Assembly: GCA_020091685.1 (NCBI GenBank)
Contig: CM034613.1
Span: forward strand, 827,345 to 891,344
DNA from: Lutjanus erythropterus
Taxonomy: Eukaryota > Chordata > Actinopteri > Lutjaniformes > Lutjanidae
Direction of reading: 5' to 3'
Length of the DNA stretch: 64,000 bases
Below, in pieces: positions 57,001 through 64,000 of this stretch. Numbering within the stretch: position 1 is the stretch's first letter; the number at the start of each line of letters is the position of its first letter. The notes beneath the pieces are model-generated. The model searched no databases. It was not told where the DNA came from and saw only the letters and a program-made list of their open reading frames with translations. The position numbers were made by a program, and so were the translations under genes.

Positions 57001-58808
57001 TGTCAGAGTGACACTGATGTAAATGATCCTGCTGCCTTAATACAAAAACATGAACGTTTATTCATTATATAGACGGAGCTGAATAAAGGTGAGGAATTTC
57101 CCCTCAGAGGACAATATTTTATTAAAGAAATAAACTGTTATTAACAATAATAATACTGAAGAAATAAATAGATCAATAAAATGTATCAATAGCGACCGTT
57201 TCCTAAAATACTGCTGGTTCTGTGGTGTTTGAATTTTAAATCTGAAGCCTGCAGTGTCTATTGGAGCTTTTAGTACGTTTTGGCCTTTAGACAATACATG
57301 AACTCCCAGATGTTCACCAGAAGTGAATCAAGAATATTAACAGAAAGGACTTTGTTCCTAAACATCTTCAATACTAATGAAAAATAGGACTTTTTAATGA
57401 TGAAGAGGTGGTCCATTTTTCTCCATTTATCCATTCTCTATTTCTTTCAATTGTCACAACCAGTTTCTAACCACTGTGTAAAATTTGAAGACCGTTAATA
57501 TCACCATCCAAAAAGGTACATGTTACATGTCTACATGTTGTCACTGTCAGCAGGCAACAGCAGGCACGATATCTAGAAGGGAACAAGACAATTTTACAAA
57601 AATCATAACATGGTTTACTGCAGTTTTCATGTTAAATTAAGTATTGTGGTGCTGCAGAGGTGTACCAGCCAACATGCCATTCAGTAGACTTCAGAAAACA
57701 TCTTTGTTTACTGCAGATCCCTGAAAATACTAATCCACCATAATCGTTTTAATGTGTTTTTCAGTGAAAATGAGAATAACGATGTAAAAATTGTCCTTTC
57801 CTTATTGCAAATCATATCAAACTGCATTATGAGTCAAAATAATTGAAATGAGATATTTCTTCAAAATTGTTCAGCCCTAAAAGGGAACCCCAGACCCGTG
57901 AAAGTTCTCACGAGAGTGAACATTTTGGCAGGAATGTGAGAAAATCTCACGAGAGTCTCACAGATCTTGGGTTCCCTTCTAGACATGACCAGCAGACACT
58001 GAGAGTGACACTACTACGTGCCACTGCAGGAATGGCACCTCCGCTAGACGGCAGAACACACAAAGCAGTCGCTAGATTCTTCCGTACTGGACCAATTTCA
58101 ACAATCGTTGCTCCCATTAGTCACTTATAGCGTTTAACAGCAGAATTAGTTTGCTCATGCAGGTTTTCCCGTTTTCCCATTGCCATGAAAACACATTTCC
58201 TAATTTTGCTGCTTCAAAATAAAAGCTTTTAGATAACAAAATAGCAGATTTTTTTATTGTGAAGAATTTTTAAGAAGTACACTGTTCAAAGGCGAGCACT
58301 TCATCACTAAATACACTGACACAGCAAGTCAAGTCCAGCAGCATATGTGTAGAATCAAAAGAGGCAACAAGCCTTTACTGTCTCTGCCAAAAAGGGCTGA
58401 AAGTAGCCTGTCCACCTAGGTGTCATGTTTACATCATGGCTGATCGGAGCTGGAGACAATAAATACCCTTTCCCACTGAAGAAAAAAGCCAGATGTTAGC
58501 AGGTGTTAGTGGGTTTATTGTCCAGTGTAAAAAGGGCTTCAGACACTGAAACATTAAATATAAGGTTCAGGTTAAAAACACCAGAACTACCCTTTAACTG
58601 CAGCCAGAATCACAATGTAGAAACTGTGTCTTCCTCTCTCAGATGCAGCACACCTCTCTTCAGTTTCAAACTGCATTTTGAACTTGTCTCTCATGTGTCC
58701 ACATCAGACCTGAGCTCAGAGCTGGTGGGCCGTCTCCAGGTCAGAGACCAGCTGAGGACAGAGCAGGACGCCATGCTGCTGGAGGTCCAGGACCTCACAT
58801 CGCTGTGA
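48988..58808 (+). CDS. schip1-like: SCHIP1-like protein (schwannomin-interacting protein 1 family), six coding exons
   Basis: Coding exons: 48988-49257, 51063-51187, 54422-54533, 55815-55940, 56045-56162, 58708-58808. All have AG/GT borders and join in phase to 283 codons. Residues 15-43 are very acidic (EEEEEEEDE); then GLPIMHWEALSLRIAELEKQ (61-80), HVLALTSRLQTQMNLQLCFI NNSE (125-148, the signature shared with SCHIP1), a basic middle (KSRGFRNTLRNLRDRLRT), and a C-terminal coiled coil, FSIKDLKALSTSLSKTI then LVGRLQVRDQLRTEQDAMLL EVQDLTSL. SCHIP1 binds merlin/NF2 and ankyrin and acts at the axon initial segment and nodes; that role is taken from the family. The protein is shorter than human SCHIP1 (about 487 residues) and diverged, so a second family member rather than the orthologue is likely. 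The start is the first codon of exon 2, directly after the acceptor. Confidence 0.85.
49258..51062 (+). other. SCHIP1-like intron 2
   Basis: AT-rich. From about 49985 to 50790 it contains a MITE-like piece (AGGGCTGTAGTCAT, AAATCTTGGTCGACTGAAAG). It ends in a (TG)n tract (50986-51031) about 30 bp before the exon 3 acceptor. Confidence 0.5.
50986..51031. repeat. (TG)n microsatellite upstream of exon 3
   Basis: About 17 pure TG units followed by TATGTGTGTGTT, ending 31 bp before the exon. Confidence 0.95.
51063..51187 (+). CDS. schip1-like: SCHIP1-like coding exon 3
   Basis: The 125-bp exon (not a multiple of three) starts SGASLERGRAPVSWMEDRGR and ends HVLALTS plus two bases of an arginine codon, before GTACAC. 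It follows TGTGTTTCAG. The donor is immediately followed by (CA)n. Confidence 0.8.
51190..51217. repeat. (AC)n microsatellite at the exon 3 donor
   Basis: Fourteen AC units begin at position +3 of the intron, so the donor GTACACAC is itself partly microsatellite. Confidence 0.95.
51800..52117 (-). repeat. GCTGCAACTAA-type MITE, copy 3
   Basis: Ends in ATTAGTTGCAGCCCTAAAA at 52101-52119, with GGATCAAACAACTATCGATT AACCAAGAAAATGATC inside. Confidence 0.75.
52130..52600. repeat. CACTGGGTGATGTAGAGTTAA-type MITE (partial)
   Basis: CACTGGGTGATGTAGAGTTA, AATATCATGACATTTTTGAGC, CCTCAATATCAATATTACAA and, on the far side, AATGAGATTTTTGGTAAATA belong to a second abundant teleost element. A foreign piece (about 52250-52510, starting CTAGGGCTGTAGAATTTTG) appears to be inserted. 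Confidence 0.6.
53095..53350 (-). repeat. GCTGCAACTAA-type MITE, copy 4
   Basis: Ends TTGTTTGTTGCAGCCCTAA near 53333-53351; internal TCTTAAATGTGAGGTTTTGC TGCTTTT and GTTGGTTAGACAAAAAGACA match the family. Confidence 0.7.
53918..54236 (+). repeat. GCTGCAACTAA-type MITE, copy 5
   Basis: ACGATTATTTTCTACATTGA TCAATCGGTTGATTATTTTC, TGTCTTGTTTTGTCCACAGC TCAGAGATATTCAG and AAGAAGCTGAAATCAGA are present in family order. Confidence 0.8.
54422..54533 (+). CDS. schip1-like: SCHIP1-like coding exon 4
   Basis: Completes the arginine codon and encodes LQTQMNLQLCFINNSESEEE, the family signature, then an acidic/lysine tail, SKKESSNTR, before GTAAGT. It ends in phase 0. Confidence 0.9.
54830..55120. repeat. 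AT-rich repeat, family R copy 3
   Basis: AAGTCAACTCAAACTTCAAA AGTTTTTCCAACCTATAATC and GAGTTTTAGAAACCC match copy 2 in part. Confidence 0.5.
55395..55610. repeat. AT-rich repeat, family R copy 4
   Basis: AAAGATTATAGTTCAAAAGT, GAGTTTGATTCAAAACTCAG and TGAGTTTTCTCAGTTTTG resemble copies 1 and 2. Confidence 0.5.
55815..55940 (+). CDS. schip1-like: SCHIP1-like coding exon 5
   Basis: Forty-two codons, RGTVQVQKSPQPPAKPDKPK SRGFRNTLRNLRDRLRTDHK TL, before GTGAGA. A second frame of the same exon is also open, but phase 0 joins both neighbours. The acceptor is GATGAAG, a weak tract with a competing AG two bases later. Confidence 0.7.
55941..56044 (+). other. SCHIP1-like intron 5 (104 bp) with (CTCCT)n
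   Basis: A very short intron. The (TCCTC)n pentanucleotide run at 55999-56041 forms its entire polypyrimidine tract and merges into the acceptor CTCTCAG. Confidence 0.85.
55999..56041. repeat. (CTCCT)n microsatellite
   Basis: About eight pentanucleotide units directly before the exon 6 acceptor AG at 56043-56044. Confidence 0.95.
56045..56162 (+). CDS. schip1-like: SCHIP1-like coding exon 6
   Basis: Thirty-nine codons plus one base, TAACSDAVVQRRHLERSDLQ then KFSIKDLKALSTSLSKTIQ, before GTACTC. The LERSDLQKFSIKDLK segment corresponds to the LKPTDLRDMTIGQLQ block that starts the SCHIP1 coiled coil. Confidence 0.85.
56217..56815. repeat. Fold-back MITE, copy 2 (both arms)
   Basis: Left arm 56217-56345 and right arm about 56655-56815 are inverted copies of each other (CAAAACACTGCTGGAGTTTC ACAGGAAAACAGTGTTG and its complement). 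The right end is TTGGGTGAACCGTCCCTTTA AG. The middle also has an inverted pair around CATACTGCTCATCTGGTGTA ATCCAAGT and ACTTGGATTACACCAGACGA GCAGTATG. Confidence 0.9.
57600..57882. repeat. MITE tail (TTGTTCAGCCCTAA end)
   Basis: Ends in TTCAAAATTGTTCAGCCCTA A, as does the sequence at 340-354. Left boundary uncertain. Confidence 0.5.
57883..57995. repeat. Inverted repeat with TCTCACGAGA words
   Basis: AAGGGAACCCCAGACCCGTG followed by TTCTCACGAGAGTG on the left is mirrored by AATCTCACGAGAGTCTC followed by GATCTTGGGTTCCCTTCTAG on the right. It closely matches the inverted element upstream of mblac1 (1198-1425). Confidence 0.8.
58708..58808 (+). CDS. schip1-like: SCHIP1-like coding exon 7 (last)
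   Basis: Follows CCACATCAG, completes an Asp codon and encodes LSSELVGRLQVRDQLRTEQD AMLLEVQDLTSL before TGA. RDELHTEQDAMLV.IEDLT is the corresponding SCHIP1 ending; the usual extra C-terminal residues after the leucine zipper are missing here. Confidence 0.9.
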
Positions 58809-59757
58809 ACCCGCCGGCGGCTCCCAGCGGAACGTTCGGACAGCGCTGCAGCGTGGGAACATGGACGGTGCCGTATCGTCCTCCGCAAACATCTCAGTCA
58901 GTCCCTCATGCCGTCGGTCTGACCAGCCAATCACTGTGAAGAGTGTCGCTCCCTGAGAGGACAGGGACATTCAGTTGCAGAGTATTTTTTCATGTTGTTG
59001 TCTGTGTTGTGTATTTATAAGGGAAACTTTTGTCTCACTAAAGGACAGCATCCACCAGCAGTGGACATGTGACAGAAGCAGCGTTGGATGGTGGACTTAA
59101 AGGAACACACTGACATGATTCAGGAAATGTGCTCTTTTGCTTTCTTACTCCGAGTCAGATTAAAGAATCAGCACAAGATTCATGTCCACAGCGTCCACAG
59201 CAGAGACTCATTATAAACCAGCGTCCCTTCTGAACACGCCATCCTAAAAGCTGGTCCCTACATGACTCGTGCTGAGCTCCTACAGCCAATCAAGTCATGA
59301 GCACAGTGCAACCAAGGATTGTTAGCAAGCTAGCTAACACCGTTAACTGATGTAACGCAGCAAGTCACAACCTCTCTCTTCTCACAGCAGACGCTAAATA
59401 TGAACAACATGTAACGCATGCATGAGTGAGCTCCAATCACAAGCAGAAGAAAACGGGCTAAACTGACCGTAGCTGCTAACAAAGCAACCAGCTATTCTGC
59501 TAGCTTACAATCACTAACTCATTTTATTAATTACTTGTGCGTTCTCTTATATTTGTCAGTATTGTTTTGGAGTATTGACCTCTCCTGCTGCTCTCCTAAA
59601 TCCAACTTTTGCCTCAACTTTATTTTAATGCATTCTTTTTTAATTACAGTGCAGGGGAGAGCAGCATGAAGTGAACACTTTTTTAACATTTTGAACTATC
59701 GTGGCCTGAAAAATACTCATTTTCATGTGCTAATAAAGTGTTTATTTATCTGGTCAT
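58809..59757 (+). other. SCHIP1-like 3' UTR
   Basis: Non-coding sequence from the TGA to about 20 bases beyond the AATAAA at 59732-59737. Confidence 0.65.
59732..59737 (+). terminator. AATAAA poly(A) signal of the SCHIP1-like gene
   Basis: The hexamer is followed by GTGTTTATTTATCTGGTCATTG, a plausible GT/T-rich downstream element. Confidence 0.65.
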
Positions 59758-61439
59758 TGTTAAATCTCTTCTGCTTTGGATCAGAGCTGCTCATACAGGC
59801 ATTACAGGATATAAACATTCATTATTTATTAATACTTTGTACTCTATTTTGCTGAGTTTTTTATGTTCCGTTAGCTTGTAACCAGCACCGTAGTTATTCT
59901 GAAAGTCATCAGAAATGAGAATTTAGCAGCTTATTTTTTAAAAAAATCTGTTCTTCTCTGCTCTACTCATCCTTTTTGCCCCTAACCAGCCTGCATGCTG
60001 AAGAACGCGCTCATCATCAGTGGAGTGATATTTACCTTTTTATGGTTCTTAAAAAAGGAAAAATAATGTCTTGGGTTCAGTGTTCTTTGCTGCAAGATGT
60101 GGACAGGAAATGTGGAGAGCAAATCCTGTAGCATCCACACACGGACACTGATTTCTTCAGCCGAATGCTCATTTCTGAGTTTGAGGAAAGAAGAGCACCG
60201 ACAGTTTCTGCTTTGGTTTGTGAGAAAAAAATAGAAACAGAGGGATTTAACTACTCAAACAGGTCACATTCAGTTCAGAACCTGGTGAGCTGTAAATGTG
60301 TTCAGTTGTTTTGACAGAGCTACGCTAACAGTTAGCATCTGCATGTTCCCAGTGTATGTTAGGGTGAAGTGATCAGACCAATCAAATCATATTTGGGCAC
60401 AGAGAAATGACACAGATACTGATCTCATTAGAGGGTTTGATGTCAAACTAACATCAGAATGATCCAGTGTTGATGAAAGTTAGCCTCAGTTTTGAAAGTA
60501 GGCGGAGCAGTGATGATCCATGTTGTGTTTGTATCTGTAGAGAAGAGCATGTGGGCAGCAGGATAAAAAAAAAATCCTGCTGATACTTTCAGTTGGTGTG
60601 AGGAACATGCCAGGAATCCTCACAGTGGGTCAACAAAAACCAACACAAATGTGAGGACTTGAGACTTGTTCGGCTAAAACTGATTAAAGACTAAACTTGA
60701 TGTCCATGACTTGAGACTTAGACTTGAGATCGATAACTTGATAAGACTTTTTAAAAACAATTATTTGCATTTTCTAGACAGACCAACAGAGGCCAAAGAA
60801 CAAGGCATCTATTGTGGAAAAAAAAGTCAAATATCAGTAATATTTATAAGATGTAAGCAGGCAGCAACAGCTAAAACTAAGCTAAAACTCAACTCGTCAC
60901 AGGGCTGCATCTAACCAATTTTTTCATTGTCCATCAATCTGTAAATTATTTTCTCAATTCATCGATTAGTTGTTTGGTCCATAAAATGTCAGAAAACTGT
61001 GAAAAATGTTGATCAAAGTCCAAGATGACGTCCTCAAATGTCTTGTCCTCAAAGATATTCACTTTACTGTCATAGAGGAGTGAAGAAACGTAAATGAATG
61101 AACTTGAGATTAGCTTGAGACTTGAACATGTGTGACTGACTCCCACTTCTGCTACCCAGTCACTCTAAACATGACTGTAAAACAGTCAAATTTTCTGTTT
61201 TCACGCTGGCATTACAAATGTTTTAGAAGGAAGGAAGTTCATTCAGTGTCTGTCTTAGACCTTAAGATGTGTTTTGGATTGTAACAGAACAGAAGCTTTA
61301 CAAGAAAACTCCATGAGGTAACTTTTAGGATTTAATATGTGTAACATCCTACAGATGGTATAGTCAGAAAAATAGTGACTGTTAAAACAGAAATATACTG
61401 GAACTTAACCTGAAATAGTTCCTCTGTGCTGGTTCATGA
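59758..61439. other. Intergenic DNA
   Basis: No gene recognised. A partial MITE lies at 60900-61092. Confidence 0.45.
60900..61092 (+). repeat. GCTGCAACTAA-type MITE, copy 6 (partial)
   Basis: Begins AGGGCTGCATCTAACCAATT and contains GATTAGTTGTTTGGTCCATA AAATGTCAG and CAAGATGACGTCCTCAAATG TCTTG. Confidence 0.8.
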
Positions 61440-61447
61440 TCAGATTT

Positions 61448-61790
61448 TGCGTCTGATGTACTAGAGCTGCACAGTGAATACAATCGCAATAAAATCGCAA
61501 TCTGGCCAAGTGCAATATCCAAATTGCAGAACCAGAAACAAATTGCAATTTTTTATAAAAGAAAAATGTGTGAGAAAACAGCATTATAATGCTGTACTGT
61601 AGAGCTGCAGAAACATGTTTGTTTGGTTCAGACCTCAATAAATATCACATCTTGACAGTTTTAATAGTTTTATTTTTCAGTGATCATGACAGTTGTGATG
61701 CAAAACTAATCATTTCCACTAATCACTATCACAATTTCAGTCACAATAATAGCAATGTGACTTCTTTGCCAAATCGTGCAGGTCAATAAT
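61448..61790. repeat. MITE with CAATCGCAATAAAATCGCAA words
   Basis: AGAGCTGCACAGTGAATACA ATCGCAATAAAATCGCAATC to GCCAAATCGTGCAGGTC; the two ends are imperfect inverted versions (GAGCTGCAC and GTGCAGGTC). Confidence 0.6.
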
Positions 61791-62041
61791 ATACTCAGTG
61801 GTCAAAGTAATCAAACTTACCGAAGAGGATTACTATATATTTTGTTCATTTGATATTGGACAACACACTTAAACATGAGGATAAAAGTATAAGTTGTAAA
61901 CATGCTGGATTATAGAAAAAAACATACATTTTAATCCACAGTGATGAGGCAGTTCCAGAGACATTACAAGTGACAATGTACAAATACAAATACACAATAC
62001 AGTTCTAAAAAAAGACAAAATACAATGTGCAATGTGCGTAT
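61791..62041. other. AT-rich spacer
   Basis: Nothing recognised. Confidence 0.3.
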
Positions 62042-62573
62042 TAAAGGGGTAGTTCACCCAGAAATGAAAATTCAGTCATTATCTACTCACCCTCATGCTG
62101 ATTGAAGGTCAAGTTTATTTTGTTAGTCTGCAAAACACTGCTGGAGTTTCACAGGAAAACAGCTTTAAAGACAATGGAAGAAAATGGTGACCAGTTTTCA
62201 AACATCCAAATCCAAGTGTCCTAAAGTTCCAATATGCCGTTGGCACACCATCATATTACACACACCCAGTTCAGACATGGCGCCAAGCTAATGAAGATTC
62301 AGGATAAAAACATGGTATAAATAACATTTTTTGTAAAGAACTTGGCATGTCTGGGCTTTAGGAGAATTGGATTACACCAGACGAGGAGTATGGAGGCATT
62401 TTATGTTTTTATTATTTGGGGGGGGGGGTCTATTTGAAAACTGGTCACCATTAATTTCCATTGTTTGGGAGTTTCTGCAACACTGTTTTCCTGTGAAACT
62501 CCAGCAGTGTTTTGTGGACTAAAAAATTAAACCTGACCTTCAGTCAACATGAGGGGGAGTAGATAATGATTTA
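62042..62573. repeat. Fold-back MITE, copy 3 (both arms)
   Basis: The left arm starts TAAAGGGGTAGTTCACCCAG AAATGAAAATTCAGTC; the right arm (about 62430-62573) repeats it inverted from AAAACTGGTCACCATTAATT TCCATTG to GAGTAGATAATGATT, with the last 20 bases lost. A G10 run lies in the loop. Confidence 0.9.
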
Positions 62574-64000
62574 CAGCCCTCAATCTCTCTCTCTTGCCTA
62601 AATAGCTCTTCCATTTTTTATCATCTAACATTCCCAACCTCACTGAAATTTACATTTTTTCTTTTTTAGTTAGTATGTCAGTCCTTAACCAGCTGTTGTT
62701 GTCTTGCAAAAGCAACCAGTGTCACTGTATTTAAGTGATTAAATGGAACTTAACATATGTAAAACTACACTTTTAATTATTATACTTATATTTATAGAAA
62801 TTTTATCGCCCAACTACATTATTGTAGTTACTGTGTGGTTACTGTGTGGTTACTTCAAGTTATTCAGTTGTCTTGCTGAGAATACTGTCAGTGGACTTTT
62901 TGTTTTGTTGCTTTGTAGTTCCACAACTCATCATACAAGTTATTTCTAAACAGTTTGGTCTCATCTCAAGCTCTTTTCAGGACATATATTTTGCCTTTTA
63001 AAGCAGAAAGTGGAGCTGCATCAGTATCATAAGACAGAGCAGTTTGTAAAGTGACAGTTATCTTCTGTCGACACTGGAACAGTGCTCATGTTTCCGGACG
63101 TGTTGGGTTTAACATCTTTTCTACAGGCTGAAACTGCGATTTTAAGGGACTCCTGTCAATGCAGCTGCTAATTCTGCCGACTGAACAATCTGTGTAGTTT
63201 CATTCTCTGATCACTTCAGAAACTGTTTTTTATTTGTGCGTGTCTTTGAGCAGTCTTTGTAGATGTACAACAAAATGAAGCACGTTTTATTTTTCTTCAC
63301 CAAAGTGCTTTTTTTTTTAAATCTAAGGGAAGATAATGTTTTTTTTAGTTTTGGCACAGATTTTGACATTTTCCATTTAACAAACACAATACATGAATAA
63401 TGTTTACCCGTTATCTTCATAAAATCAGTATAATATACAACTACATCAGTACGTGTCAGTTGTGTCGTCCTCACAGCTCTCACAATCTCACTTTATCTTT
63501 TGAACTTTTCAGCCAACACTCGACACTTTCCACCTCATTCCTACTGAGCTGCTGGTGTGAAACAGCTCCAGGAACTGTTTCATTCACAGTAGCTTAACAC
63601 CAAATTAAAAAAATAGAAAAGTAGAAGCTATATGAACAATTTAATGATGCTGAATTTACCAGTTTTATTAGAGATGGTCAGTTATTTGAATGTCAGTGTT
63701 CATTTCTGAATTTACTGCACAAAAGAAGCACATGAAAGGTACCAGTATTGTGAGTGGACTTTACTGTACACTTATTCATTTTTTTATGAGACAGAAATCA
63801 AATAACCTAATTCCTTTGTCATATTTATGATGGAGATGGTTTGGGGTTCTTTTGTTTGTTTGTTTTTTATTTTGCATTGCAAGAATCAGGTTGAAATGTC
63901 TAGAATTAAGTTAGACTTTTGGTGTTTGTGAAAATATCTGAGGGTTTTTTATTTGTTTATTTTGCATTGTTAGAATAAGTCTGACATGTCAAAATAAAGT
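62574..64000. other. AT-rich intergenic DNA
   Basis: No gene. At the very end a unit containing TTTTTTATTTTGCATTG CAAGAATCAGGTTGAAATGT is repeated (about 63860-63905 and 63945-63990). Confidence 0.4.

Larger units (their letters stand above)
56163..58707 (+). other. SCHIP1-like intron 6
   Basis: It contains a complete fold-back MITE, a MITE tail ending in GTTCAGCCCTAA, and the hairpin repeat at 57883-57995. No further exon was found. Confidence 0.55.

Noticed and set aside
1..64000. tRNA genes, CRISPR arrays, bacterial promoters or operons
   Set aside because: No cloverleaf with A/B boxes was seen, the repeats are dinucleotide tracts or transposons, and the gene structure is clearly eukaryotic.

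Overview
The window looks like teleost fish nuclear DNA, probably a spiny-rayed (percomorph) fish. The evidence is intron-split vertebrate genes (a MBLAC1 first exon, a SCHIP1-family gene, and the 3' end of an NLRC3-like immune gene with a 174-bp LRR exon), long AC/GT microsatellites, AT-rich introns, and dense fish-type transposon debris (hAT-like and fold-back MITEs, Tc1/mariner, piggyBac, THAP/Kolobok-like, L1-type and CR1-like LINE pieces, one solo LTR). Nothing bacterial is present. Most ORFs are chance or antisense frames. All identifications are by eye, without a database search.

Layout. 1-1425: first coding exon of mblac1 (minus strand) and its upstream region, where an inverted-repeat element carries a TCTCGCGAGA palindrome. 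1.7-3.0 kb: a fold-back repeat and plain AT-rich DNA. 3.0-3.7 kb: L1-type ORF2 fragment. 4.0-8.2 kb: an unusual GC-rich minus-strand cassette, made of a short acidic reading frame and a large broken reading frame of at least about 820 codons, split by a solo LTR with a perfect 5-bp target duplication. I could not assign either protein to a family; a large DNA virus or giant transposon is one possible source. 9-12.7 kb and 23.2-25.8 kb: Kolobok/THAP-type transposase remains, the larger part present twice as a roughly 3-kb duplication. 13.5-22 kb: integrase-type transposase remnant, hairpins, an intact-ended hAT MITE (8-bp TSD) and unclassified repeats. 25.8-28.7 kb: a complete-ended Tc1-like element and a LINE ORF1/endonuclease remnant. 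30.7-32.9 kb: a candidate small exon and the 3' end of an NLRC3-like gene. 35.8-39.6 kb: candidate terminal exon, a truncated 5S rRNA-like sequence between direct repeats, and a piggyBac transposase pseudogene. 40-46 kb: Tc1 fragment, microsatellites and minisatellites, no clear gene.

46.2-59.8 kb holds the only gene that appears complete: a SCHIP1-like gene on the plus strand with a non-coding exon 1 and six coding exons joining in phase to 283 codons (matching GT/AG sites and a poly(A) signal). Its introns are full of MITEs. Exon 3 lies between (TG)n and (CA)n tracts, and exon 6 uses a (CTCCT)n microsatellite as its polypyrimidine tract. 59.8-64 kb is intergenic, with two more MITEs.

The host genes are not an operon and show no functional link. 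The window is mainly a record of layered mobile-element insertion around three host loci.
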